Positions 17,126-28,500 of a stretch of 64,000 nucleotides of DNA are shown here, one piece after another (positions within the stretch are counted from its first letter, which is position 1; each line of letters starts with the position of its first letter). The notes below the pieces were generated by a model that worked only from the letters and a program-made list of their open reading frames with translations, had not been told where the DNA came from and ran no database searches. The translations under genes were made by a program, and so were the position numbers. Source of the stretch: an uncultured Cellulomonadaceae bacterium (GTDB lineage: Bacteria > Actinomycetota > Actinomycetes > Actinomycetales > Cellulomonadaceae); NCBI GenBank assembly GCA_947495165.1, contig CANLXM010000003.1, positions 62,001-126,000 of the forward strand. The letters run 5' to 3'.

Positions 17126-17170
17126 TTGGGAGCACTTCTGCACGGCAATCGCGTGCAGAAGTGCTCCCAA
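17126..17170. repeat. 19-bp perfect inverted repeat between convergent genes
   Basis: Arms at 17126-17144 and 17152-17170 are perfectly complementary (TTGGGAGCACTTCTGCACG and its inverse) around a 7-nt loop. It lies between the peptidase and kinase genes and may act as a bidirectional terminator. It has no U-run, and its mixed-composition arms differ from the GC-rich terminators nearby. Confidence 0.75.
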
Positions 17171-17193
17171 CTTTGGCGTCCGGGGCGACGCCC

Positions 17194-18927
<1,734 letters not shown>

Positions 18928-18940
18928 GACTGCCTTCCGT

Positions 18941-20806
18941 TCACCGTCCGCCGCGCTGCTCGCGCTGCCAGGCTTCACGGTACGACGCGTCGGTCTCCAG
19001 CAGGTGCACGTGGGTGCCGCGCGCCGTGACCCGGGCGGGCCCTGCGGCGGTGGGCCGCGCGAGGACCAGGACCTCGTCGGCGTGCTCGAGCCCGGACAGC
19101 CGGTGGGTGGCGACGACGACGCCGCGGCCGGCGCGGGCGAGCGCGGGGACGAGCTCGGTCATGAACGCGTCGGCGGCCTCGGCGTCGAGGTGCTCGGCGG
19201 GCTCGTCGATGCCGAGCAGGGGGGCGTCGGCGAGCAGCGCGCGGGCGACCAGGAGCCGACGTCGTTCCCCGCCCGAGACCGTCGCCGCGTCGAGGTCGGT
19301 GTCGAGCCCGTCGGGCAGGCCGGCGAGCCACGCGCCGAGGCCGACGTCGTCGAGCGCGCGCGTGGCCTCCTCGGGTGTCACGGTGCCGCGCGCGACGCGC
19401 AGGTTCTCGAGGATGGTGGTGCGGAACAGGTGCGCGTCCTCGGTGGTGAGGACGAGCGGCGAGTTGGGGGCGTCGTCGTCGGACGCCTCGGTGGTGCCGC
19501 TCCTGACGCTCCCCGCGAGGGGCGGGACGAGCCCGGCGAGGGTCATGAGCGCGGTGGTCTTCCCGATCCCGCTGGGCCCTACGATCGCCACGACGCGCCC
19601 GGCGGCAACCCGAAGCTCGAGCCCGTCCACCACGACAGCCCCGGGCGCCCACGCGCAGGCGACGCCCGACGCCGCAACGAACGCGCCACCCAAACCCGCC
19701 GAACCCCCCGCCCCACCCGATCGAGTGCCCTGAATCTGCGGGCGACACGCCGGTGCACCCGGCATGTCTGGCGCACTCGATCGCAGTTTCGGGGCACTCG
19801 ATGGAGTTGTCGGGGTCGCGGTCGGGGTGGCCGCGTCCAGGAGGGTCATGATCCTGGTCGCCGCCGCACGCGAGCGGAGGAGCTGGGTGGCCGCGGCCGG
19901 GAGGACGCTCGTCGCCTCGAACGCCGCCAGGGGGGTGAGCACGACGACGGCGAGCGCCACCGGGGAGAGCGTCCCCGCGGTCACGGCCGGCACCCCGAGC
20001 AGCACCGCGCCGAGCACCGCGACGCCCACAGCCAGGTTCGCCAGCGCTGCGGCGACCGCGAGGGGCCGGGCGGCGTCGTCGGCCGTGCGCACGAGCGCCG
20101 CGTCGGTCGCGCGCAGGTCCGCCGCCCGCGCCGGCATGCGACCGGCGACGACCAGCTGAGGGCTGTCCTCGAGGATCTCGAGCGCGATCGCGGACATCCG
20201 GGCCCGCGCCGCGCTGGTGCGCACCTCCACCTCGCGGCTGCCGCGCTGGGCGAGCGCGGGGGCGACGACGCCCGCGAGCACGAGGCACGCGGCCAGCAGC
20301 AGTCCCGCCGACGGCAGCAGGGCGGTCTCGAGCACGACGGCGCCGAGGCTCACCACGAGCGCCACGCCGGCCGGCACGAGCGAGCGCACGACGACGTCGC
20401 CCACGTGGTCCACGTCCTGCCCGACGCGCGCGAGCAGGTCCCCGCGGCGCAGCGGCGCCACCGCGGCGAGCTGCCCCTCGGCGAGCGCGAGGTACATGTG
20501 CTCGCGCAGCCGCGCCATGCCGCGCAGCGCGACCGAGTGCGACGTCAGCCGCTCGAGGTACCGGAACACCCCGCGCGAGATCCCGAACGCGCGGACCGAC
20601 ACCACCGCGACGGACAGCGTCAGCACGGGGGGCATCTGCGAGGCGCGCGCGATCAGCCAGGCCGAGACGGCAGCGAGGCCGAGCGCGCTGCCCAGCGTCG
20701 CGGCACCCAGCAGCACGGCGGCCACCGTGCGGCCCCAGGGCACGTCGAGCCGCCCGACGGCGCGCCACAGCGGGTCGGTCCGGAACCGCTCGCGCCCGGT
20801 GGTCAT
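18941..20806 (-). CDS. cydC: Thiol reductant ABC exporter subunit CydC
   Basis: Half-transporter that with CydD exports cysteine/glutathione-type reductants and is needed to assemble cytochrome bd. The 621-aa protein has about six TM helices (residues 20-300) and a C-terminal ATPase with Walker A GPSGIGKTT, signature VSGGERRR and Walker B LLGIDEPAEHLD. The linker between the halves (about residues 325-382) is unusually long, Ser/Pro/Gly-rich, and is partly encoded by a palindromic element (19718-19802). ATGA overlap with cydD. Confidence 0.92.
   Translation of the reverse strand: MTTGRERFRTDPLWRAVGRLDVPWGRTVAAVLLGAATLGSALGLAAVSAWLIARASQMPPVLTLSVAVVSVRAFGISRGVFRYLERLTSHSVALRGMARLREHMYLALAEGQLAAVAPLRRGDLLARVGQDVDHVGDVVVRSLVPAGVALVVSLGAVVLETALLPSAGLLLAACLVLAGVVAPALAQRGSREVEVRTSAARARMSAIALEILEDSPQLVVAGRMPARAADLRATDAALVRTADDAARPLAVAAALANLAVGVAVLGAVLLGVPAVTAGTLSPVALAVVVLTPLAAFEATSVLPAAATQLLRSRAAATRIMTLLDAATPTATPTTPSSAPKLRSSAPDMPGAPACRPQIQGTRSGGAGGSAGLGGAFVAASGVACAWAPGAVVVDGLELRVAAGRVVAIVGPSGIGKTTALMTLAGLVPPLAGSVRSGTTEASDDDAPNSPLVLTTEDAHLFRTTILENLRVARGTVTPEEATRALDDVGLGAWLAGLPDGLDTDLDAATVSGGERRRLLVARALLADAPLLGIDEPAEHLDAEAADAFMTELVPALARAGRGVVVATHRLSGLEHADEVLVLARPTAAGPARVTARGTHVHLLETDASYREAWQREQRGGR
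19718..19802. repeat. Palindromic element inside cydC
   Basis: ATCGAGTGCCC at 19720-19730 is inverted at 19792-19802, and a near copy GCGCACTCGAT occurs at 19771-19781. Like the 6666-6735 element it has three copies of one core, two in one direction and one in the other, over 70-85 bp. It is translated in frame within the CydC interdomain linker. Confidence 0.65.
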
Positions 20807-22584
20807 GCGCCGACCTCCGCGGTGCGCGGGGTTGCCGGTCCGGGAAGGCCCTCGGCGTCGTCGGCCGGCGCCGACCGCACCTCGAGGACCTGGTCGGCCG
20901 CGGCGAGCAGCGCTTCGCGGTGGGCGACGACGACGACGGCGCAGCCGCGCTCGCGGAGCGTGGCGATCGCTGCCAGGACCTGGTCCGCGGACAGGGCGTC
21001 GAGGTGCGCGGTCGGCTCGTCGAGCACGACCAGCGGGCGGTCGACGACGAGCGCGCGCGTCAGGGCGATGCGCTGGCGCTGCCCGAGGCTGAGTCCGTGC
21101 CCGCCCTGCCCGATGCGGGTGGCCCACCCGTCGGCGAGGCCGGCCACGACGTCGTCGAGCCCGGTGAGCGCCGCGGCCCGCAGGACCGCCGGGGACGGGA
21201 CGCCTTCGGCGTCGCCGGCGGAACCCTCCCGGTCGAGCACCGCGTCGAGGATCGTCCCGGGGGACAGGTGCGCGCGCTGCGGTACCCAGGCGACGTGGCG
21301 GTGCCAGAGGTCCGCCGGGAGGTCGGCGAGGTCCTGCTCGGGCAGGGGTGCGCCGTCGTCGGCCCGGTCGGTGAAGGACACGAGGACGCGCCCGGTGTCG
21401 GGGGAGAGCAGGCCGAGCATCGCGAGGACGGCGGTGGTCTTGCCGGCTCCGTTCGGCCCGGCGAGCGCGGTGACGGCGCCCGCGCGCACGACGCCGCTGA
21501 GCCCGGCCGGAGCCCAGACGTCCCGCCCGGGCGCCCGCACGGACACCCCCTCGAACCGCACGGACACCTGCGTCGTGGCCGCGCGCTCGTCGTCGGCGCG
21601 GGCACCGGTCGCGAGCGGCGAGACCGCCGGTGCGCCGTCGAGGACCTCGAACGCCTGGTTGGCGGCCGCGATGCCGTCCGTCGAGGCGTGGAAGTGCAGG
21701 CCCACCTGGCGCAGCGGCAGGTAGACCTCGGGCGCCATGATGAGCACGGCCAGCCCGGTGAACAGGTCCATGTGGCCGTAGACCATGCGCAGGCCGATCC
21801 CGACGGCCACCACCGCGACCGACAGCGTCGTCAACAGCTCGAGCACCATGCCGGACAGGAACGCCACGCGCAGGGTGCCCATGGTGGCGCGCCGGTGCGC
21901 CTCGCCGAGCTCCCGCACCCGCGCGCCGGGACCGCGCTCGCGGCCGAACGCGCGCAGCGTCGGGATCCCGGCGACGAGGTCGAGCACCTGGGCGGACAGC
22001 CGCTGCATGGTCACCAGGCGCCGCTCGGACACGCCCTGCGTGAGCCTGCCGACGAGGATCATGAACATGGGCACCAGCGGGATGGTCACCGCGATGATGA
22101 CCCCGGAGACCCACTCGAAGCCGAAGACGACGAGCAGCGTCGCGGGCGTGAGCAGCGCGGCGAGCAGCAGCTGGGGCACGTAGCGGACGAAGTACGGCTC
22201 GAGGTCGTCGAGCCCCCGGGTCACCAGCGTGACGGTCGAGGCGCCGCGGCCGTCGGCGAGCCACCGTGGCCCGCGCGCGACCGCGGCGTCGACCACCTGG
22301 CCGCGCAGGTCGGCGATCACCCGGGACGCCGCCCGGTGGGCGTAGCGCTCCTGCACCCACACCACGAGCGCCCGCACGACGACGACGACGGCCAGTGCCA
22401 CGACGAGCCCGGCCGAGTCGGCGAGCGGGCGGCCGTCGGTGATCGTCGGGGCGAGGATCGCGGCGAGCAGCACCGCCTGGCCGACGACCAGCGCCGTCGT
22501 CGCGACGCCCGTGGCCGCCGTCAGGACGATGTAGCGGCGGGCGGCACGGGCGTAGCGCAGCAGGCGCGGGTCGAGCGGCTTCAC
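20803..22584 (-). CDS. cydD: Thiol reductant ABC exporter subunit CydD
   Basis: Partner of CydC in the heterodimeric exporter required for bd oxidase maturation. The 593-aa protein has an N-terminal membrane domain (residues about 15-310) and an ATPase domain with Walker A AGPNGAGKTT, signature LSLGQRQR and Walker B LVVLDEPTAHLD. The GTG at 22584 overlaps the cydB stop as GTGA, fixing the start. Both CydD and CydC have intact ATP sites. Confidence 0.93.
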   Translation of the reverse strand: MKPLDPRLLRYARAARRYIVLTAATGVATTALVVGQAVLLAAILAPTITDGRPLADSAGLVVALAVVVVVRALVVWVQERYAHRAASRVIADLRGQVVDAAVARGPRWLADGRGASTVTLVTRGLDDLEPYFVRYVPQLLLAALLTPATLLVVFGFEWVSGVIIAVTIPLVPMFMILVGRLTQGVSERRLVTMQRLSAQVLDLVAGIPTLRAFGRERGPGARVRELGEAHRRATMGTLRVAFLSGMVLELLTTLSVAVVAVGIGLRMVYGHMDLFTGLAVLIMAPEVYLPLRQVGLHFHASTDGIAAANQAFEVLDGAPAVSPLATGARADDERAATTQVSVRFEGVSVRAPGRDVWAPAGLSGVVRAGAVTALAGPNGAGKTTAVLAMLGLLSPDTGRVLVSFTDRADDGAPLPEQDLADLPADLWHRHVAWVPQRAHLSPGTILDAVLDREGSAGDAEGVPSPAVLRAAALTGLDDVVAGLADGWATRIGQGGHGLSLGQRQRIALTRALVVDRPLVVLDEPTAHLDALSADQVLAAIATLRERGCAVVVVAHREALLAAADQVLEVRSAPADDAEGLPGPATPRTAEVGA

Positions 22585-23645
22585 GGCTTGGTGGGCCCGA
22601 CCTCGAAGGCGTCGTGCAGCGCGGTGCGGACCTTGCGGAGGCTCAGGCCATGGGGGGCGGGGATGTCCTCGACGCTGAGGCGCCGCCGGAACACCCAGAA
22701 CGTCCAGGTCTGGTAGACGAGCACGAGCGGCACGAGGAACGCGGCCACCCAGGTCATCACGGTGAGCGTGTACGCGGTCGACGACGCGTTCGTGATCGTC
22801 AGCGAGTTGGCCGGGTCGATCGCGGGCATGACGTCGGGGTACATCGAGCCGAAGATCAGCACGACGGCCGCGAGGATCGCCACGACCGACGCCACGAAGG
22901 CACGCAGCTCCTTGCCCTGGGACGTCCGCAGCACGACGACGCCGAGCGCGACGGCGGCAACGACGACGGCCGCCCACGTCCACGCCACGGAGTAGGCGAG
23001 CTGCGCCCAGATCGCCCACACGGCGGCGACGACGGCGCTGCCGATCGAGAGCTTGAGCGCGAGCGCGCGGGCCCGCACGCGGACGTCACCGTCGGTCTTG
23101 AGCGCGAGGAACACGGCGCCGTGGGTGAGGAAGAGGCCGAGGGTGACCAGGCCACCCAGCAGCGCGAACGGGCTGAGCAGGGAGAAGAACCCGCCGGTGA
23201 AGACGTGGTCGGCGTCGAGCTCGACGCCGCGCACGAGGTTGGCGAACGCGACGCCCCACAGGATCGCGGGGATCCACGAGCCGGCGATGATGCCGCGGTC
23301 GGCCCAGGCGGCCCAGCGGGGGTCGTCGATCTTGCCGCGGTACTCGAAGCTCACGCCGCGCACGATCAGGGCGAGCAGGATCAGCAGCAGCGGCAGGTAG
23401 AAGCCGGAGAACAGGGTCGCGTACCACTCGGGGAACGCCGCGAAGGTCGCGCCGCCCGCGGTGATCAGCCACACCTCGTTGCCGTCCCACACGGGCCCGA
23501 TCGTGTTGATCAGGACGCGCCGCTCGGTGTCGCTGCGCCCGAGGATCGGCAGCAGCATGCCGACGCCGAAGTCGAAGCCTTCGAGGGCGAGGTAGCCGGC
23601 CCAGAGCACGGCGATGAGCACGAACCAGAGGATCTGGAGTTCCAT
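22581..23645 (-). CDS. cydB: Cytochrome bd ubiquinol/menaquinol oxidase subunit II
   Basis: Integral membrane subunit of the bd-type terminal oxidase, 354 aa from the ATG at 23645 (GTG two codons upstream is possible). The N terminus MELQILWFVLIAVLWAGYL and the GFDFGVGML, GPVWDGNEVWL and FPEWYA motifs are characteristic. About eight TM segments are visible. It lies in a cydA-B-D-C operon, 32 nt after cydA. Confidence 0.95.
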   Translation of the reverse strand: MELQILWFVLIAVLWAGYLALEGFDFGVGMLLPILGRSDTERRVLINTIGPVWDGNEVWLITAGGATFAAFPEWYATLFSGFYLPLLLILLALIVRGVSFEYRGKIDDPRWAAWADRGIIAGSWIPAILWGVAFANLVRGVELDADHVFTGGFFSLLSPFALLGGLVTLGLFLTHGAVFLALKTDGDVRVRARALALKLSIGSAVVAAVWAIWAQLAYSVAWTWAAVVVAAVALGVVVLRTSQGKELRAFVASVVAILAAVVLIFGSMYPDVMPAIDPANSLTITNASSTAYTLTVMTWVAAFLVPLVLVYQTWTFWVFRRRLSVEDIPAPHGLSLRKVRTALHDAFEVGPTKP

Positions 23646-23677
23646 GTGCACGTCTCTTTTCTGTGCGGGTCAGCGGT

Positions 23678-25174
23678 TCAGTACGCGAAGGACAGGGGGG
23701 CGTCGCCGCCGTCGGCGTTGGCCTCGGGAGACTCGTCACGCACCGAGGTGGGCACGCCCTCGATCGCGTAGCGGTGCATGAGCTTGCCCCACACCACCGC
23801 GAGCACCCCGTAGACGAGCGTGAACGCGATCATCGAGGTCAGCACCATCGCCGGGCTCACGTTCCCGGACACGCCGCGCCACGTCATCATCCAGACGCCG
23901 TCGACGCCGGACGGGTTCGGGTTGGGCGCGACGACCCAGGGCTGGCGACCGACCTCGGTGAAGATCCAGCCGAACGCGGACGCGAGGAATGGCGTCGGGA
24001 TCGCGATGAGGGCGAGGCGGGAGAACCAGGGACGGTCCGGCACCCGGCCGCGCCGGGTGAGCCAGAGGGCGGCCAGCGCGAGCGCGGCGGACCCGGCGCC
24101 GAACCCGATCATCAGGCGGAAGCTCCAGTAGGTGATCGCGAGGTTGGGGATGTAGTCGAGCTCTTCGCCGGTCTCGGGGTTCGTGGCGCCGAACTTCTCG
24201 GCGTACTCCTCCTGGAGCTGCTCGGTGCCCTTGACGGTCGAGTCGAACCGGTTGTCAGCGAGGAACGACGTCAGGCCGGGCAGGGAGATCAGGTGCTTGA
24301 CGCTCGCGCAGTCACCCGTGAGGTCGCCGACGGTGAGGATCGAGAACGACGCGCCGGTCTCCGTCTCGCACAGCGCCTCGGCCGCGGCCATCTTCGGCGG
24401 CTGCTGCTCGAACATGAGCTGGGCCTGCCAGTGGCCGGTGAACGCGACGCCGACGCCCGCGACGAGCATCGTCACGGTGCCGAGGATGACGGCCGGGCGG
24501 TAGACGTTGCGGGCGAGCTCGATGTTCTCGGGCTTCTTGGAGCGCACCAGACGCACCATCCACCAGCCGGCGATCCCGGCCACGAAGGTGCCGGCGGTCA
24601 CGAACGCCGCGGTGACGGTGTGGGGGAACGCGGCGAGGAGCGTCGAGTTGCTGAGCACGGCCCAGATGTCGACGAGCTCGGCGCGCCCGGTCTCGGAGTT
24701 GTAGATGGTGCCGACGGGGTGCTGCATCCAGGAGTTCGCCGCCAGGATGAAGTAGGCGGAGATGTTCACGGCGATCGCGACCGCCCAGATGCACGCCAGG
24801 TGGATCTTCTTGCTGATGCGGTCCCAGCCGAAGATCCACACGCCCAGGAACGTCGACTCGATGAAGAACGCGGCGAGCGCCTCCATGGCCAGGGGGGCGC
24901 CGAACACGTCGCCGACGAACCGCGAGTACTCGCTCCAGTTCATGCCGAACTGGAACTCCTGCACGATCCCGGTCACGACGCCGATCGCGAAGTTGATCAG
25001 CATGAGCTTGCCGAAGAACTTGGTCAGGCGCAGCCAGCGCTCGTTGCCGGTGCGCACCCAGGCGGTCTGCATGATCGCGACGAGGGGCGCGAGCCCGATC
25101 GTCAGGGGGACGAAGATGAAGTGATAGACGGTCGTGATGGCGAACTGCCACCGAGCGAGGTCCAGGACGTCCAC
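23678..25174 (-). CDS. cydA: Cytochrome bd oxidase subunit I
   Basis: Heme-bearing, quinol-oxidising subunit of the bd oxidase, 498 aa. Visible ligands are His18 in TVYHF, His185 in FPHTV and Met355 in SFRLM, matching the heme b595/d and b558 axial residues, plus the GWIFTEVGRQPW motif. The quinol loop is of the short type. The start is the GTG at 25174 with GGAG 6 nt upstream; the open frame beyond it is not conserved. It heads the cydABDC-kinase operon, with DosR-box-like sites in its promoter. Confidence 0.95.
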   Translation of the reverse strand: MDVLDLARWQFAITTVYHFIFVPLTIGLAPLVAIMQTAWVRTGNERWLRLTKFFGKLMLINFAIGVVTGIVQEFQFGMNWSEYSRFVGDVFGAPLAMEALAAFFIESTFLGVWIFGWDRISKKIHLACIWAVAIAVNISAYFILAANSWMQHPVGTIYNSETGRAELVDIWAVLSNSTLLAAFPHTVTAAFVTAGTFVAGIAGWWMVRLVRSKKPENIELARNVYRPAVILGTVTMLVAGVGVAFTGHWQAQLMFEQQPPKMAAAEALCETETGASFSILTVGDLTGDCASVKHLISLPGLTSFLADNRFDSTVKGTEQLQEEYAEKFGATNPETGEELDYIPNLAITYWSFRLMIGFGAGSAALALAALWLTRRGRVPDRPWFSRLALIAIPTPFLASAFGWIFTEVGRQPWVVAPNPNPSGVDGVWMMTWRGVSGNVSPAMVLTSMIAFTLVYGVLAVVWGKLMHRYAIEGVPTSVRDESPEANADGGDAPLSFAY

Positions 25175-25591
25175 AGGGTGCTCCACGGGTCGCGGGCCGG
25201 GCAGCGCTTGCTGACGCGCTGTCGTGTCACCTTCGAACCTAGGGAGGCGGGACCTACGGCCCCCGGGACCTTGGTCCCTGCCCGCGGGGCGGCGCGAGTG
25301 ACCTGAACCACGTCGCTTCCCGCGCCGGACGGGGGTGCTGTGCGATACTCGGCTGAGCGAGCGGTCCCCACACCGGACCATCGCGATCGTGCTCGAGAGC
25401 CAGCGGTGACGCGGCCGGAGCGCCGCCGTCGGCAGAGTGCCGGTAGAGCGAGCGCCCGCGCGGCCCGCCTGGCCCCCCGAACCGAACCAGACGACTTCCG
25501 TCGCCGCAGCGGATCACTCCCGGCGAGCGACGACTACCGGCCCCCGGGCCCGCACGGTGTGGGGCGGGGTCAGGGCACAGGAGCACCCCGC
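25175..25591. other. Divergent intergenic region cydA / rne
   Basis: 417 bp between the divergent starts. The cydA-proximal half (25236-25278) carries a -10-like TAGGTT and two tandem DosR-type boxes. The rne-proximal half is GC-rich with no clear promoter; a GATACT sequence at about 25342-25347 is the best -10 candidate, which would give a leader of roughly 240 nt for rne. I see no gene here. Confidence 0.5.
25236..25278 (-). promoter_or_regulatory. cydA promoter with two DosR-box-like sites
   Basis: Box 2 at 25265-25278 is GGGAC-CTTG-GTCCC, a perfect 5-4-5 dyad matching the core of the DosR/DevR consensus (GGGAC-4-GTCCC). Box 1 at 25249-25262 is GGGAC-CTAC-GGCCC, one mismatch. Their centres are 16 bp apart. 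A TAGGTT hexamer on the minus strand (25241-25236) places box 1 over the -35 region, the usual activating position for this regulator. Confidence 0.65.
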
Positions 25592-28500
25592 GTGAATTCC
25601 GACAGCACCACCGCATCCGACAACGCCGCGCAGCCCGTCAAGAAGGTCCGCCGCCGCGTCGTCCGCACGGCCGGCACCCCGGCCGCCGCCGACACCGCCG
25701 CCGTCGCTCCCGCCGCGGAGCCGCGCACGACGTCGGCGCCCCAGTCCACCGACCGGCCGACGCTCGACGTCATGGCCGAGCTCGCGTCGACCGCGCCGCC
25801 CAAGCGCCAGCGTTCCGCGACGCGACCGGCGAAGGCGCCCGAGGCGCTCGACATCGAGATCCCGGAGCGGACGGAGCCCGCCGAGCGGCCCGCCCGCAAG
25901 CGCGCCACGCGTCCCGCCAAGGCGGCCGCGGCAGCCGAGCAGTCCGACGGCGCGAGCACCGAGCCGGCTGCGTCCGCGCAGTCGGGCAGCGAGCAGGAAC
26001 CGACGACGGCGCCCGCCGCGAAGCGTCCCTCCCGCTCGCGCCGGGCCACCAAGCCCGCGGGCGAGGGCGTCGCCGCAGCGGCCACCGAGCAGCCGGCCGC
26101 CGAGCAGGCTGCTCCCGAGCAGGCCGCCCCCGCTGACCAGGCGCCCGCCGCCGAGCGCGCGCCGCGCCAGCGCCGGAGCCGCGCCAAGGCGACCAACGCC
26201 GACCAGCTGACGCTCGAGGCCGCCGCGGCCGACGCCGAGGCTCCCGTCGAGGCCCCGGCCACCGACGACGCTCCGCAGGGTCGCCGTCGTGGACGTGCCT
26301 CCGCCACGGCTGTCCCCGAGGCCGCCCCGGACACCGCCCCGGAGGCGGACGCCGCTGCGCAGCCCGAGGCCACCGAGCGTCCCGCGCGGTCGCGCCGCTC
26401 GCGGGGTCCCCGCAGCGCTGGCGCTGGCGAGGCTGCCGCCACCAACGAGGCGGCGAGCCCCGCGAACGAGGCGGCTGCTGCTGAGCCGACCGCCGCAGAC
26501 TCGGCCGCCGACGACGCGGCTCCCGCCGAGCGCAAGTCCTCGCGTTCGCGCGGCGGACGTTCGCGCAAGGCCGCTGGCCCCGCGAGCGAGTCCACGGACG
26601 CGCCTGCCGCGACCGACGCAGCTCCGGACGCCCCCGCCGACGACGCCGCAGACACTGCGGGTGCCGCGCAGGGCCGTGCCGCCAGCGGCGCCGTGCTCTT
26701 CCAGGCACCCGAGACCACCCCGCGCCGCACGCGTCGCCGCGTCTCGGCCGCGGCCGGCCCGCCCGAGGCCGTCGTCCCCGCGCTGGTCGAGACCGCCGCC
26801 GACGAGGACGCCGAGCTCGAGGAGACCGAGGACGACAACCTCGACCCCGACGTCGAGCACACCGACGCCGGCGCGTCGGCGGGCGACGACTCCGCGGACG
26901 AGGACGACGACGACAGCGACAACGACGACGAGCAGGGTTCCGCCCCGCGCCGTCGCCGCCGCCGTGGCGGCCGTGGTCGTCGCAGCCGCAGCCAGTCCGG
27001 CTCCTCGAGTGACTCCGAGGACGACGCGGACGACAACGGCAACGGTCGCGGCGACCGGGCCGGCCGCAACGACGACGACGCCGCCGACGAGGACACGGAC
27101 GCGTCCGACAACGCGGAGGGCGCAGACAACGGTGAGGACGACGACGAGGGCTCGAGCCGTCGTCGGCGCCGTCGCCGCCGTGGCTCGCGCGGCGAGTCCG
27201 ACACCCCCCGCTCCTCGTCGTCGGGCCGCACGCGCGCGCCGTCGGACGAGGTGACCGCGCTCAAGGGCTCCACGCGTCTCGAGGCCAAGCGCCAGCGCCG
27301 CCGCGAGGGCCGCGACGCCGGGCGTCGCCGCTCGATCATCACCGAGGCCGAGTTCCTGGCCCGCCGCGAGTCCGTCGAGCGCTCGATGGTCGTGCGCGAG
27401 GCAGACGGTCGCACGCAGATCGCCGTGCTCGAGGACGGCGTGCTCGTCGAGCACTACGTCTCGCAGCAGGAGCAGGCCTCGATGGCCGGCAACGTGTACC
27501 TCGGTCGGGTGCAGAACGTGCTGCCGAGCATGGAGGCCGCGTTCATCGACGTCGGCAAGGGCCGCAACGCCGTGCTGTACGCCGGTGAGGTCAACTGGGA
27601 CGCCGCTGGCCTCGAGGGCCAGCCGCGCCGGATCGAGCAGGCGCTGAAGTCCGGCGACTCCGTGCTCGTCCAGGTCACCAAGGACCCGATCGGCCACAAG
27701 GGCGCCCGCCTGACGTCGCAGATCACCCTCGCCGGGCGCTACCTGGTGTACGTGCCGGGCGGTGGCATGACCGGCATCTCCCGCAAGCTCCCGGACACCG
27801 AGCGCTCGCGCCTGAAGAAGATCCTGCGCGAGCTCGTGCCGGACACCGCCGGCGTCATCGTCCGCACGGCCGCCGAGGGGGCCAGCGAGGATGAGCTCCG
27901 CGCCGACATCGCGCGCCTGCAGGGCCAGTGGGAGAAGATCGAGAAGAAGGCCAAGACGGCGTCCGCTCCGGCCCTGCTCCAGGGGGAGCCGGACCTCGCG
28001 ATCCGCGTCGTCCGAGACATCTTCAACGACGACTTCTCCTCCCTGGTGATCTCGGGCGACAGTGCCTGGGACGAGATCTCCGGCTACGTCGGTCAGCTCG
28101 CCCCGGACCTCGCTGAGCGCGTGACCAAGTGGACGGGCACGAACGACGTGTTCGCCGAGCACCGCGTGGACGAGCAGCTCGCCAAGGGCATGGACCGCAA
28201 GGTCTGGCTGCCCTCGGGCGGCTCGCTCGTGATCGACCGCACCGAGGCCATGACGGTCGTGGACGTCAACACGGGCAAGTTCACCGGCTCCGGCGGGACG
28301 CTCGAAGAGACGGTCACCCGCAACAACATCGAGGCGGCCGAGGAGATCGTGCGTCAGCTCCGGCTGCGCGACATCGGCGGCATCATCGTCATCGACTTCA
28401 TCGACATGGTGCTCGAGTCCAACCGTGACCTCGTGCTGCGCCGTCTGGTGGAGTGCCTGGGCCGGGACCGCACCAAGCACCAGGTCGCCGAGGTCACCTC

